A stretch of DNA of 64,000 nucleotides from Gaiellales bacterium (GTDB lineage: Bacteria > Actinomycetota > Thermoleophilia > Gaiellales > JAICJC01), in the NCBI GenBank assembly GCA_036273515.1, contig DASUHM010000075.1, forward strand, positions 85,137-149,136. Direction: 5' to 3'. Below, one piece after another: positions 47,675 to 56,662 of the stretch. How positions within the stretch are numbered: the first letter of the stretch is position 1; each line of letters begins with the position of its first letter. A model generated the notes under the pieces. The model did no database searches. It had not been told where the DNA came from and was given only the letters and a program-made list of their open reading frames with translations. Both the position numbers and the translations under genes were made by a program.

Positions 47675-48457
47675 ATGGCCAGGATCAGCTACGACGACGG
47701 GACGGCCGCGGCGTTCAAGGCGGTGCGGGAGATCTCCCGCGCCGGCCTCGAGGAGTGGCGCGAGGCGGTAGGCCGCCACCTGCGCCCGTCGCCGAGGATG
47801 ACGCTGCTCGACATCGGCGCGGGCACCGGCGCCTTCTCGTCCGCTTTCAGCGACTGGTTCGGCCTTCGCGTCGTCGCGGTCGAGCCGTCGGCGGCGATGC
47901 GAGGCCACATCCCGCAGACGCCGTCGATCCAGGCGCTCGCGGGCGATGCGTGCGCCCTGCCGCCGGCGGACGCGTCGGCCGACGCCGCATGGCTCTCGCT
48001 CGTCATCCACCACATCCCCGACCTCGAGCTCGCGGCGCGCGAGATCCGCCGGGTGCTCCGCCCCGGCGCGCCGGTGCTGATCCGGCAGGCGTTCCCGGAC
48101 CGATACGAGCCCGCGGGCCCTCTCAGGCACGACGGGATCGAGACCTGGCGGTGGTTCCCCGAGACCGCCCGGATGGCCGCCACGTTCCCGTCGCTCCAGG
48201 CGACCTGCGCGGCGTTCGCGGCCGCGGGGTTTCACCGCGAGGCGCTCGAGCAGGTGCGCGACTCGCGGTCGACCAGCCTCGCCGACCTGCTCGCCAGGGT
48301 GGACACGCTGCGCCGCGCCGACACCACGATGCGGAGCCTCTCCGACGACGAGTTCGAGCAGGGCAAGGAACGCATCCGCCGGGCCATACGGCAGGCCGTG
48401 GCAAGCGGGGCCCCGGAGCCCCGCGGGAACGTGCTCGACCTCCTGGTGTTGCGCTGA
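47675..48457 (+). CDS. Class I SAM-dependent methyltransferase
   Basis: A 260-residue methyltransferase. Motif I is LLDIGAGTGAFSSAFSD (about residues 44-60), the acidic loop is VAVEPSAAMR, and LSLVIHHIPDLELAAREIRR corresponds to motifs III-IV of UbiE-like enzymes. Start SYDDGTAAAFKAVREIS is typical for those acting on small molecules. Strong Shine-Dalgarno GAGGAGG and a repressible promoter suggest inducible expression, as for resistance or detoxification genes. Confidence 0.85.
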   Translation: MARISYDDGTAAAFKAVREISRAGLEEWREAVGRHLRPSPRMTLLDIGAGTGAFSSAFSDWFGLRVVAVEPSAAMRGHIPQTPSIQALAGDACALPPADASADAAWLSLVIHHIPDLELAAREIRRVLRPGAPVLIRQAFPDRYEPAGPLRHDGIETWRWFPETARMAATFPSLQATCAAFAAAGFHREALEQVRDSRSTSLADLLARVDTLRRADTTMRSLSDDEFEQGKERIRRAIRQAVASGAPEPRGNVLDLLVLR

Positions 48458-48458
48458 C

Positions 48459-48929
48459 CTACGCCGTCGTGGTGGCGGTGGCGGACGTTCGCGCGTCGGT
48501 CACGTCAGGCACGTTCGACGGGACGACGACGACCGGGCACGGCGCGACGTGCAGCAGGCGCGTCGTGACCGATCCCAGCAGCAGGCCGGCGACCGGCCCG
48601 TGGCCGCGCGTCCCGGTGACGATGAGATCGGCGCCGCACTTCTTGGCGTGCTCCGCGATGATGTGGGCGGGCTGCGTGCCGACGGTCGGCTCGATGTGCA
48701 GGTGCGTGTCGTACCCGGCGTGGGCCAGCTCGTCCGCCTGGGCCTTGACGCGGTCCGTCAGCTCGTCTTCGTTGACGTGCAACGGCCCTCCGGGCCGCCC
48801 GACGAGCCGCTCACGCACGTGCACGATCTCGACCCGGACCCCGTCGGGTCCGGCCAGCTCCCGAAGCACCGGGAGCGTGCGCTCCGACGCGTCGGACCCG
48901 TCCAGTGCGACAACGACTGTGGAGAACAT
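48459..48929 (-). CDS. Universal stress protein (UspA family)
   Basis: A 156-residue Usp with VVVALDGSDASERTL at the start and the nucleotide-binding GTRGHGPVAGLLLGSVTTRL near residues 105-124 (G-2x-G-9x-G-S/T), so it is the ATP-binding type. A GGAGGGAAGG lies just before the ATG. The 3' end meets the methyltransferase gene with a one-base gap. Confidence 0.9.
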   Translation of the reverse strand: MFSTVVVALDGSDASERTLPVLRELAGPDGVRVEIVHVRERLVGRPGGPLHVNEDELTDRVKAQADELAHAGYDTHLHIEPTVGTQPAHIIAEHAKKCGADLIVTGTRGHGPVAGLLLGSVTTRLLHVAPCPVVVVPSNVPDVTDARTSATATTTA

Positions 48930-48989
48930 CCCTTCCCTCCTGTCCGTGTCTTCGCGGGGCGGCGATTCTACCGGATCCGGCGCACCTCG

Positions 48990-49212
48990 TCACAAATCGA
49001 TCAAGAGCGTGCGGCCGTCGGCGGACGGTTGGACGCGGTGAAGGCTGAGCGGACGGTCGGCCGGGTCGAGCAGCACCTCGCCGGTGCGCAGATCGATGGC
49101 GGCCCACCCGAGTGCGTGCCGGATCAGCGCCAGCGCGACGCCGCCGACCTCGGCGGGGAGGATCGTCCCTACGGGCGCGTCGGGATCGACGTCGAGCGGG
49201 CCGCCGCCGTCA
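48990..49212 (-). pseudogene. Orphan coding fragment downstream of the broken P450
   Basis: An open minus-strand frame without a start codon reads VGTILPAEVGGVALALIRH, GWAAIDLRTGEVLLDPADR and a final GRTLLIDL before TGA. The residue choice looks like real protein, perhaps a C-terminal piece of a larger enzyme. It starts where the P450 remnant stops. Family not recognised. Confidence 0.35.
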
Positions 49213-49910
49213 TGCGTCCCAGACGACCGGCAGGGTCTTCGCGGCGCGCACCATCAAGCCGTGGACGACGGGCTCGCGGTCCGGATCGAGCCGGAGGCCG
49301 GGGAGCCGCGTGAAGAGCTCCTCGACGGTGATCTGCGCGACCTGGCGCGCGACGTAGTGGCCGACGCAGAAGTGCGCCCCGAAGCCGAACGCGAAGTTGT
49401 TCGCCCGGTCGCGTGCAGGTCGAAGACGTCGGGGTGCTCGAAGCGCGTCTCGTCGCGGTTCGCCGAGCCGATGACCATCGCGATCTCGGTGCCGGCAGGG
49501 ATCATCTTCCCCCCGATGACGACGTCCGCGGCGGTCAGCTTCTCGGTCATGTTGAAGGGCGGGATCCAGCGCAGCCCCTCGTGCACCGTCGCGGCGGACA
49601 GGCCCATCGGGTCGGCGGCGACGGCGGCCGCCTGCTCGGGACGGCCAAGGAGCCCGAGCAGGGCGTTCGCCGCACCGTGGGCGGGCTCCTGGAAGCCGCC
49701 AACGATCATGGTGCCGACCGTGCCCACGATCTCGTCCAGCGCGTAGACCAGCCCGTAGACCAGCTCGTGGACGGCGGTGGTCGGCCCGGAGATCTCGTCG
49801 GCCGCGCCGGCCTCCGCGCAGAGGTCCCACGTCGTGAGCCACAGGCGCTCCGTCGCGGGCACCCAGGCGATCGGCTGCTCGCGCCGCATCCATCGGCCGA
49901 CCGATGACAT
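49210..49910 (-). pseudogene. Cytochrome P450 broken by an internal deletion and a frameshift
   Basis: The frame from ATG 49910 starts REQPIAWVPATERLWLTTWD, a P450 N-terminal region, but jumps directly to the I-helix region (DEIVGTVGTMIVGGFQEPAH). About 150 residues expected between are missing. The ExxR-side sequence (ATVHEGLRWIPPFNMTEKLT) follows. Near 49410 one base is lost (CTGCACGCGACC for an expected CTGCACCGCGACC), and the haem motif NNFAFGFGAHFCVGHYVARQ, with the Cys ligand, is in another frame ending VVWDA. It cannot give a working P450. Confidence 0.75.
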
Positions 49911-49920
49911 CTGCGCCCCG

Positions 49921-49938
49921 GTACGGTCATGAGCGTAC
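49921..49938. promoter_or_regulatory. Near-perfect palindrome between the P450 remnant and the enolase-like gene
   Basis: GTACGGTCATGAGCGTAC is symmetric at 16 of 18 positions (GTACG, TCATGA, CGTAC). It lies 28 bases before ATG 49966 and may be the operator of that gene. Confidence 0.35.
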
Positions 49939-49965
49939 GACCACGACGAGAGGTGGGACGAGCTC

Positions 49966-51036
49966 ATGGAGCAGACAAACGGGGAGTCGGTGTGGCCGCG
50001 GGTCGCGGGCCTGGAGCTCGTGATCGAGGCGTGCGAGTACGAGCGCCTGCACTGCGTCCTCGCGCACGAGTTCGAGCGCATCACGACGCATGTGCGACTC
50101 GCCGGCCCCGGCGTCGACGGGCTCGGCGAGGACGTGTCCGTGTTCCGCGAGGACGGCACGACGCTGCACGAGACCCGGCCGCCGCTGCCGCTCGCGGGAG
50201 AGTGGACGCTGGCCGGCTTCTCGGAGCATCTCGCGACGCTCGACCTGTGGCCCGACCCGCCGGAGTGGGACGCGGCGTTGCGGTATCGCCGCTGGGCGTT
50301 CGAGTCGGCGGCGCTCGACCTCGCGCTGCGCCAGGCCGGCCGCTCGCTGCACGACGTGCTCGGCCTGGAGCCGCGGCCGGTGCGCTTCGTCAACTCGCTC
50401 GGCCTCGGCCAGGAGCCGTCGATCGAGCCGCTGCGCCGACGCCTCGAGCGCTCTCCCGGCGTGCGCTTCAAGCTCGACGCGGAGGCCACCTGGCCCGCGA
50501 CGCTCCTCGACGAGGTCGCGGAGGCGGGCGCGGTCGACACGATTGACTTCAAGGGCCAGTACGGCCTCGAGGTGAAGGATCCCGCAGCGCTCGCGGAGCT
50601 GTACGCGCGGATTCCCGAGGTGTTCCCGGACGCCTACCTGGAGGACCCGCACGACCTGCCCGGTGTCGCCCGCCGGCTCGCCGATCACCTCGAGCGGGTG
50701 TCCTACGACGCGCCGATCCACGGCGCCGGCGACATCGGCGCGACGCCGCTCGCCGGGCGCGTGGTGAACGTGAAGCCCTCGCGCATCGGCAGCCTCCCCG
50801 ATCTCTTCGAGGTCTACGCGCGCTGTGCCCGGGAGGGACGGCCGATGTATGGCGGCGGCATGGGCGAGCTGGGCGCGGGCCGCGGCCAGATCGAGCTGCT
50901 CGCGTCGCTGTTCCACCCGGATGGGCCGAACGACGTGGCGCCGAGCGCCTACAACGAGGACGACCCCACGGGCGACCTGCCGGCCAGCCCGCTCCAGCCC
51001 AGCCCCGACTCCACGGGGTTCCGCTGGGCGATCTGA
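49966..51036 (+). CDS. Enolase-superfamily-like protein
   Basis: A 356-residue protein with the order of muconate cycloisomerase/mandelate racemase relatives. An N-terminal capping domain is followed by a barrel in which KLDAEATW (about residues 169-176), IDFKGQYG, YLEDPHDLPG and NVKPSRIG mark strand ends, and YGGGMGELGAGRGQIELLAS closes the barrel. Several acidic strand ends that could bind Mg are present, but the pattern of two catalytic Lys (KxK) is not clear, so activity is uncertain. An AGAGGTGGGA lies upstream of ATG 49966. Confidence 0.7.
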   Translation: MEQTNGESVWPRVAGLELVIEACEYERLHCVLAHEFERITTHVRLAGPGVDGLGEDVSVFREDGTTLHETRPPLPLAGEWTLAGFSEHLATLDLWPDPPEWDAALRYRRWAFESAALDLALRQAGRSLHDVLGLEPRPVRFVNSLGLGQEPSIEPLRRRLERSPGVRFKLDAEATWPATLLDEVAEAGAVDTIDFKGQYGLEVKDPAALAELYARIPEVFPDAYLEDPHDLPGVARRLADHLERVSYDAPIHGAGDIGATPLAGRVVNVKPSRIGSLPDLFEVYARCAREGRPMYGGGMGELGAGRGQIELLASLFHPDGPNDVAPSAYNEDDPTGDLPASPLQPSPDSTGFRWAI

Positions 51037-51042
51037 TGCCTC

Positions 51043-51069
51043 CCGCGCCGGCCGAAGCGACCGGCGCGG
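51043..51069. terminator. Hairpin between convergent genes
   Basis: Perfect 9-bp stem CCGCGCCGG (51043-51051) and CCGGCGCGG (51061-51069), loop of 9, between the enolase-like gene and the propeller gene. Confidence 0.6.
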
Positions 51070-51085
51070 AAGGCCACCGACAGCG

Positions 51086-52183
51086 TCAGTGGACGAGGTT
51101 CAGGGTGTTCGTCGCGTCGTCGACGTAGTACACGCCGCGGCCGTGCGGCGCGACGGCCAGGCCGAAGAGGGCGCCGCTGCCCGGCGGCATCCCCGAGCGG
51201 TCCAGGAACCGCGTCGCGATCTGGCGGCCGGCGGGCGTCGTCTCCACGATCCGGCCGTTGTTGCCGTTGACGGTGAGGATGTCACCGTTCGGCGCGACGG
51301 TCAGGCCGAGCGGATCCGACAGCCGGCCCCCGCGCGTCACCGTCATCCCGGTTCCGGCGCTGCCCATGCGCGTGAGCGCGTTCGGGATCGCAGCGATCCG
51401 GTTCGACGCGCTGTCGGCGACGTAGAGCGTCCCCCGCCGTGAGAGGCCCAGGCCGGTGGGGCCGACAACGAGCGCCGCCGGGTCGCTGTGCGTCGGGAAT
51501 CCGGAGCCGATCACCCGCTCGCCGGCCACGCGCGGCCGCATCCCCGTCAGGCTCAGGCCGATCCGCACGACGGTGCCGCGGTTGACGGTGGCGCCGTTGG
51601 CCGCGACGGTGCCGTTCAGGACGTTCGTCACGAACAGCGTGGCGTGGCGCCGGGACTCACGCCAGGTCATGTCCCAGGGCCCGTTGATCGGGCCGCCGGA
51701 GATCGTGCTCACCGGCATGCCGCGGCTGTCGATGACGATCAGGCAGCCGGCCCGGGCGGTGGCGGCCATCCCGTTCGCGGTGGGCAGGGTGCCGACGATC
51801 ACCCAGCCGTGCCGGAGCACGGCAAGCGCCGTCGTGAGGCCGACGCCGCCGGGGCAGCGTCCCGGCAGCATTGAGCTCGAGAGCCGGGCGAAGACCGTTC
51901 GCCTCCCGCCGGGCGCGACCTGCACGATGGTGGTGCCCGTGCCCTGCAGGTTCGCACGGTCGTTGAAGTTGCTCACGAGGACGTCGCCCGCCGTCAGCCG
52001 TCCCACCGACCGCCGCACGACGACGGTGCCGTACGGGTTGACGTCGCCGTTCGCCGGCACTGTCGACCCCACGACCCTCACGTGGTGAAACCTGCCCAGC
52101 AATCCGGCTGCGCCGCTCGCCCCGGCCGCGGTCGCCAGCAGCACGACCGCCGCGGTCACGGCAGCCATCCACACGCGTCTCAT
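51086..52183 (-). CDS. Secreted NHL-type beta-propeller protein
   Basis: A 365-residue exported protein. A signal peptide (MAAVTAAVVLLATAAGASG) is followed by repeats such as GLGLSRRGTLYVADSASNRI, PLGLTVAPNGDILTVNGNNG and LFGLAVAPHGRGVYYVDDATN, which are NHL-like propeller blades. Two Cys (GRCPGG, RAGCLIV) could pair. It would bind or display something on the cell surface; no catalytic site. GGGGGAG lies 5 bases before ATG 52183. Confidence 0.8.
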   Translation of the reverse strand: MRRVWMAAVTAAVVLLATAAGASGAAGLLGRFHHVRVVGSTVPANGDVNPYGTVVVRRSVGRLTAGDVLVSNFNDRANLQGTGTTIVQVAPGGRRTVFARLSSSMLPGRCPGGVGLTTALAVLRHGWVIVGTLPTANGMAATARAGCLIVIDSRGMPVSTISGGPINGPWDMTWRESRRHATLFVTNVLNGTVAANGATVNRGTVVRIGLSLTGMRPRVAGERVIGSGFPTHSDPAALVVGPTGLGLSRRGTLYVADSASNRIAAIPNALTRMGSAGTGMTVTRGGRLSDPLGLTVAPNGDILTVNGNNGRIVETTPAGRQIATRFLDRSGMPPGSGALFGLAVAPHGRGVYYVDDATNTLNLVH

Positions 52184-52353
52184 GGTTCTCCCCCTTGGAG
52201 CGCTCGTGCCCGCGTCGCTCTGGTACCCCGACCGATCGAATTCGGACTGGGCTACGTGGGGCGGCTCACAAATGTTCGGCCGGTGAGAGGTCGGGTTAAC
52301 CCCACCCGAAAGACGCCCGGCCGCTGCATGGTGCGCGACCCGCCTCCCGGCCA

Positions 52354-52367
52354 CGATGACCTCATCG
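52354..52367. promoter_or_regulatory. Inverted repeat before the MMPL-kinase-regulator operon
   Basis: CGATGA-CC-TCATCG is a perfect 6-2-6 repeat, 25 bases before ATG 52393. It may bind the NarL-type regulator encoded in the operon. The gap from 52184 to 52392 shows nothing else clear. Confidence 0.35.
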
Positions 52368-52392
52368 GATCGTCGAGTGGGGAGGAGCGTCG

Positions 52393-54696
52393 ATGAGGCT
52401 CGCGGAACGGATGGGATCGTGGAGCGTGCGCCACCGCCTTCTGGCGGTGGGCGGCTGGGCGGCTTTCGTGGCCGTCGCGGTGGCGGCCGGCAGCATGGTG
52501 GGGCAGCGGATGCTCTCCGACAGCGAGAGCGGCAGCGGCGAGTCGCTGCGCGCCCAGCAGATCCTCGACCACGCGGGGTTCCCCGACCGGGCCGGCGAGC
52601 AGGTTCTGATCCAGAGCCGCAGCATGACCGTGGCCGACGCGCGGTTCCGGCAGGCGGTTGCCGACGTCGTGCGCGACCTGCGGACGCAGCCCGTGGTGGT
52701 CGCGCTGCGCACGCCGTTCGCGCCGGGCGTCCACGGCCAGGTGTCGGCCGATCGCCGCTCTGCGCTGATCCAGTTCGACGTCCGCGGTCCGTCCGAGACG
52801 GCGGAGAACCGCATCGCGCCGGTGATGGCGGCCGTCGACCGCGCTGCGCGCGACCACCCGGCGTTCTTCATCGGCGAGGTCGGCGACGCCAGCGGCAACT
52901 ACCAGGTCGACCACACCGTCGGCAAGGACTTCGCGAACGCCGAGGTGCTGTCGATCCCGGTCACGCTGGTGATCCTGCTGTTCGCGTTCGGCGCCCTGGT
53001 CGCGGCCGGCATCCCCGTGCTCCTGGCGTTCACGGCGGTGCTCGCGACCATCGGCCTGCAGTCGCTCGTCAGCCACCTGATCCCGTCGACCACCGCCACC
53101 CAGTCGGTGATCCTGCTGATCGGGATGGCGGTCGGCGTCGACTACTCGCTGTTCTACCTCCAGCGCGAGCGCGAGCAGCGGGGGCCGACCAAGACGGCCG
53201 ACCGGGCCGCGGTGAAGGCGGCCAAGCGTGCCCTGCGGGCGGCCCGAAAGACGCGCGACGCCGCGCGGGCGCAAGCGGCGAAGGACGCCCTGGCCGCGGC
53301 CCGGGCGGCGTCCGCCGAGAACCGGCGCGAGGCGCTCCGGGTCGCGGCCGCCACCTCCGGACGGGCCGTGCTGGTGTCCGGGTTGACCGTGATGGTCGCG
53401 ATGGCCGGGCTGCTCCTGACCGGCGACAAGACGTTCACGTCGATCGGCGTCGGCGCCATGCTGGTCGTCCTCTGCACCGTGATCGGCTCGCTGACCGTGC
53501 TGCCCGGGCTGCTGGCGCTGCTCGGCGATCGCGTCGACCGGGGCCGGATCCCGCTGCTGCACAGGCTGTCGGGACGGGCCGGCGGCGGCGCCTGGGGCGC
53601 CCTCGTGGGGCGTGTCAACCGGCGGCCGCTGCCGGCTGCCCTGATCTCGGCGGGCCTGCTCGTCGCGCTCGCGCTGCCGGCGGCCGGGCTGCACATCGCG
53701 CTGCCCGGGTTCAGCAGCCTGCCCCGGTCGCTCCCGGTGGTCGTCACCTACGACCACATGCAGACGGCGTTCCCCGGCGCGCCGATCCCCGCCGACGTCG
53801 TGGTCAAGGCGCGGGACGTCACCGCACCCCCCGTGCGCACGCAGATCCGCAGGCTGGAGCGCCGCGCGCTGGCCAGCGGGCGCATGTCGGCGCCGGTGCA
53901 GGTGCTCGTGAACCGCGGCCACACCGTCGCCCAGGTGCTGATCCCGATGCACGGCTCGGGCGAGAACGCCCGCTCGATGGCCGCCCTCGGCGAGCTGCGC
54001 GGCCGCCTCATCCCGGAGACGCTCGGCACGCTCCCCGGTGTCGAGACGGCGGTCACCGGCGAGACGGCGGGATCGGCCGACTTCAACGCCGAGATGCGCC
54101 ACGCGGCGCCGCTCGTGTTCGGGTTCGTGCTGGGGCTGGCGTTCCTGCTGCTCCTGGTCACGTTCCGGTCGATCGTCATCCCGCTGCAGGCGATCGGGCT
54201 CACGCTGCTCTCGGTCGGGGCCGCCTACGGCGTGCTCGTCTCGGTGTTCCAGCACGGCGTGGGCGCCTCGCTCGTCGGCATGCACGGGACGGCGCCCATC
54301 ACCTCGTGGCTGCCGCTGTTCCTGTTCGTCGTGCTGTTCGGGCTCTCGATGGACTACCACGTGTTCATCGTCAGCCGCATCCGCGAGCTGGCCGAGTCGG
54401 GCATGCCCACGTCCGAGGCGGTGACGGCAGGGATCGTCGCCACCGCCGGCACCGTGACCAGCGCCGCCGCCGTGATGGTCGGCGTGTTCTCCATCTTCGC
54501 CACGCTCTCGACCGTCGATCTGAAGCAGGTCGGTGTCGGGCTGGCCGCGGCGGTCCTGATCGACGCCACGATCGTGCGCGGCGTGCTCCTGCCGTCCGTG
54601 ATGACCCTGGCCGGCGACGCGAACTGGTACCTGCCGGGCGTGGGCCGCCGCCGCGCGAAGCGCGCGGCGTTGACACCCGATCCGCGCCGGGTATGA
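52393..54696 (+). CDS. MMPL family RND transporter
   Basis: A 767-residue RND protein with 11-12 helices in two halves. Proton-relay signatures are LIGMAVGVDYSLFYLQRERE (first half) and VLFGLSMDYHVFIVSRIREL (second half). A Lys/Ala/Arg-rich, probably coiled-coil insert of about 50 residues (around 270-320) sits in the cytoplasmic loop after the first relay helix, longer than in the MMPL protein at 23.6 kb. It should export lipids, siderophores or drugs. GGGGAGGAG precedes the ATG. A sensor kinase follows 26 bases later. Confidence 0.9.
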   Translation: MRLAERMGSWSVRHRLLAVGGWAAFVAVAVAAGSMVGQRMLSDSESGSGESLRAQQILDHAGFPDRAGEQVLIQSRSMTVADARFRQAVADVVRDLRTQPVVVALRTPFAPGVHGQVSADRRSALIQFDVRGPSETAENRIAPVMAAVDRAARDHPAFFIGEVGDASGNYQVDHTVGKDFANAEVLSIPVTLVILLFAFGALVAAGIPVLLAFTAVLATIGLQSLVSHLIPSTTATQSVILLIGMAVGVDYSLFYLQREREQRGPTKTADRAAVKAAKRALRAARKTRDAARAQAAKDALAAARAASAENRREALRVAAATSGRAVLVSGLTVMVAMAGLLLTGDKTFTSIGVGAMLVVLCTVIGSLTVLPGLLALLGDRVDRGRIPLLHRLSGRAGGGAWGALVGRVNRRPLPAALISAGLLVALALPAAGLHIALPGFSSLPRSLPVVVTYDHMQTAFPGAPIPADVVVKARDVTAPPVRTQIRRLERRALASGRMSAPVQVLVNRGHTVAQVLIPMHGSGENARSMAALGELRGRLIPETLGTLPGVETAVTGETAGSADFNAEMRHAAPLVFGFVLGLAFLLLLVTFRSIVIPLQAIGLTLLSVGAAYGVLVSVFQHGVGASLVGMHGTAPITSWLPLFLFVVLFGLSMDYHVFIVSRIRELAESGMPTSEAVTAGIVATAGTVTSAAAVMVGVFSIFATLSTVDLKQVGVGLAAAVLIDATIVRGVLLPSVMTLAGDANWYLPGVGRRRAKRAALTPDPRRV

Positions 54697-54710
54697 CCGG
54701 CGCGAGCGGT

Positions 54711-54716
54711 TACAGT
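54711..54716 (+). promoter_or_regulatory. -10-like hexamer for a leaderless kinase start
   Basis: TACAGT ends 6 bases before ATG 54723. A TTGACA lies further upstream at 54670-54675, beyond the usual spacing. The kinase-regulator pair may have its own promoter inside the operon. Confidence 0.4.
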
Positions 54717-54722
54717 CGCGAC

Positions 54723-56003
54723 ATGGATACCGGCCTCGCCGAGGCCGGCGTGGCCGCCCCGCCCGGGTGGCCACGCCGGCTGATCCTCTCGAGACGTCCG
54801 TGGGTGGATGCGCTGTTCCTGCTGACGAGCTTCCCCGTCGGACTCGTCTCGTTCGTCTCGCTGGTGGTGATGCTCTCGCTCGGGGTCGGCCTCGCGATCA
54901 TCTGGATCGGCCTGCCGATCCTCGTGCTCACCATTCTCGGCTGGCGGCAGGCGGCGGGCCTCGAGCGATGGCGGGTCGGCGTCTTCCTGGGCGTCACGGT
55001 CCCCGATCCGCACCAGCCGTGGCCGGCCGGGTCGGTCTGGCGGCGGCTGCGCACGATGCTCGCCGACCCGGCCGTCTGGCGCGATCTCGCCTACTGGATC
55101 CTGCTCTTCCCGATCGGGGTGGCGGAGCTCGTCCTGGTGGTCACGCTCGTGACGGTCACGGCGTCGCTGCTCGCCGCGCCCTTCTCGTACAGCTCGGTCG
55201 ACATCAACTTCGGATCCGTGCACGTGCACACGCTGCCCGCGGCGCTCGGGCTGATGCTGCTGGGCGTCGTGGCGGCTCCCGTCACCGCGCTTCTCATCTC
55301 CGGCGCGGCGTGGCTGCACGGCCAGCTTGCGCGGGTGCTGCTGGGACCGAACCGGGCCGGCCGCCTCGCGGAGCGGGTGGACGTACTGGCCGAGAGCCGC
55401 TCGCGGATGGTCGATGCGTCGATCGACGAGCGGCGGCGGATCGAGCGCGACCTGCACGACGGCGCGCAGCAGCGGCTGGTCGCGCTGGCGATGGATCTCG
55501 GCATGGCCCGGGAGCGCATGGAGTCGGACCCTGATTCCGCCCGCGAGCTCGTCGACGAGGCGCACGAGGAGGCCAAGCGGGCGCTGGCCGAGCTGCGCGA
55601 CCTGGTGCGCGGCATCCATCCGGCCGTGCTCACCGACCGGGGGCTCGATGCGGCAGTGTCGGCGCTGGCGGGGCGCAGCCGGGTGCCGGTGACCGTGTCG
55701 TGCGACGTTCCCGGCCGGCTCCCCGAGGCGATCGAGTCGACCGCGTACTTCGTGGTCGCCGAGGGGCTGACCAACGTCGCCAAGCACAGCCGCGCCCGCC
55801 ACGCCTACGTGAACCTGCGCCTCTCGAAAGGCCTCCTGACGGTCGAGATCTCCGACGACGGGATCGGCGGCGCCGATCCGGCCCGGGGCAGCGGGCTGCG
55901 CGGGCTCGGAGACCGGGTGGCGGCGGTGGACGGCGGCCTGGTGCTCGAGCGCACCCCGGACGGCCGCACCGTCCTGCGAGCGGAGATCCCGTGCGCGTCG
56001 TGA
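54723..56003 (+). CDS. NarL/DesK-type sensor histidine kinase
   Basis: A 426-residue kinase. Residues 25-205 form a membrane 'Sensor' (PF13796-like) domain with four helices and little outside sequence (LFLLTSFPVGLVSFVSLVVM; VAELVLVVTLVTVTASLLAA). HisKA_3 follows, with phospho-acceptor His245 in ERDLHDGAQQRLVALAMDLG, then an HATPase domain with N-box ESTAYFVVAEGLTNVAKHS and G-boxes DDGIGGAD and GSGLRGLGDR. It probably senses membrane or lipid stress and signals to the overlapping regulator gene. Confidence 0.9.
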   Translation: MDTGLAEAGVAAPPGWPRRLILSRRPWVDALFLLTSFPVGLVSFVSLVVMLSLGVGLAIIWIGLPILVLTILGWRQAAGLERWRVGVFLGVTVPDPHQPWPAGSVWRRLRTMLADPAVWRDLAYWILLFPIGVAELVLVVTLVTVTASLLAAPFSYSSVDINFGSVHVHTLPAALGLMLLGVVAAPVTALLISGAAWLHGQLARVLLGPNRAGRLAERVDVLAESRSRMVDASIDERRRIERDLHDGAQQRLVALAMDLGMARERMESDPDSARELVDEAHEEAKRALAELRDLVRGIHPAVLTDRGLDAAVSALAGRSRVPVTVSCDVPGRLPEAIESTAYFVVAEGLTNVAKHSRARHAYVNLRLSKGLLTVEISDDGIGGADPARGSGLRGLGDRVAAVDGGLVLERTPDGRTVLRAEIPCAS

Positions 56004-56635
56004 TCGCCGAGGACTCCGGGCTGCTGCGCCAGGGGCTGGTGCGGCTCCTGGGTGACTCCGGGTTCGAGGTGGTGGCGCAGGTGGGCGACGGCCCGGGTCT
56101 GGTGGAGGCGGTCGACCGCCACCGGCCCGACGTGTGCGTGGTCGACGTGCGGATGCCGCCGACCCATCGCGACGAGGGCCTGCGGGCGGCGCTCGAGGCG
56201 CGCCGCCTCGTGCCGGGTCTGCCGGTCGTAATCCTGTCCCAGTACGTGGAGGAGCGCTACGCGGGCGAGCTGCTCGAGTCGGGCGCGGACGGCGTCGGCT
56301 ACCTGCTCAAGGACCGGGTGGCCGACGTGGGGGACTTCGTCGATGCGCTGCGCCGGGTCGCGGCCGGGGGGACGGTGCTCGATCCGGAGGTCGTGGCGCA
56401 GCTGCTGGCCCGGCGACGGCGCGACGACCCGCTGGAGACGCTCACCCCGCGCGAGCGGGAGGTGCTCGGGCTGATGGCGGAGGGCCGGTCGAACGCCCAT
56501 ATCGCCCGCTCGCTGGTGGTCACCGACGGCGCGGTCGAGAAGCACGTACGAAACATCTTCGGCAAGCTCGGGCTGCCGGCCTCCGACTCGAACCACCGGC
56601 GCGTGCTGGCGGTGCTCGCGTACCTGCGCGACTGA
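55991..56635 (+). CDS. NarL family response regulator
   Basis: A 214-residue regulator. The receiver domain has Asp52 in CVVDVRMPP as the phosphorylation site and a switch Lys in YLLKDRV. The C-terminal LuxR-type helix-turn-helix is LTPREREVLGLMAEGRSNAH and later GAVEKHVRNIFGKL. GTG 55991 overlaps the kinase by 13 bases, so the two are translated together. It likely controls its own operon with the MMPL exporter. Confidence 0.9.
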   Translation: MRVVIAEDSGLLRQGLVRLLGDSGFEVVAQVGDGPGLVEAVDRHRPDVCVVDVRMPPTHRDEGLRAALEARRLVPGLPVVILSQYVEERYAGELLESGADGVGYLLKDRVADVGDFVDALRRVAAGGTVLDPEVVAQLLARRRRDDPLETLTPREREVLGLMAEGRSNAHIARSLVVTDGAVEKHVRNIFGKLGLPASDSNHRRVLAVLAYLRD

Positions 56636-56662
56636 GCGGCCGGGTGCAAGAATGGGCCGGGT

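Noticed and set aside
53190..53340. Ala/Lys/Arg-rich segment inside the MMPL gene as a possible inserted repeat
   Set aside because: It is in frame and fits an enlarged cytoplasmic loop with coiled-coil character; there are no flanking duplications.
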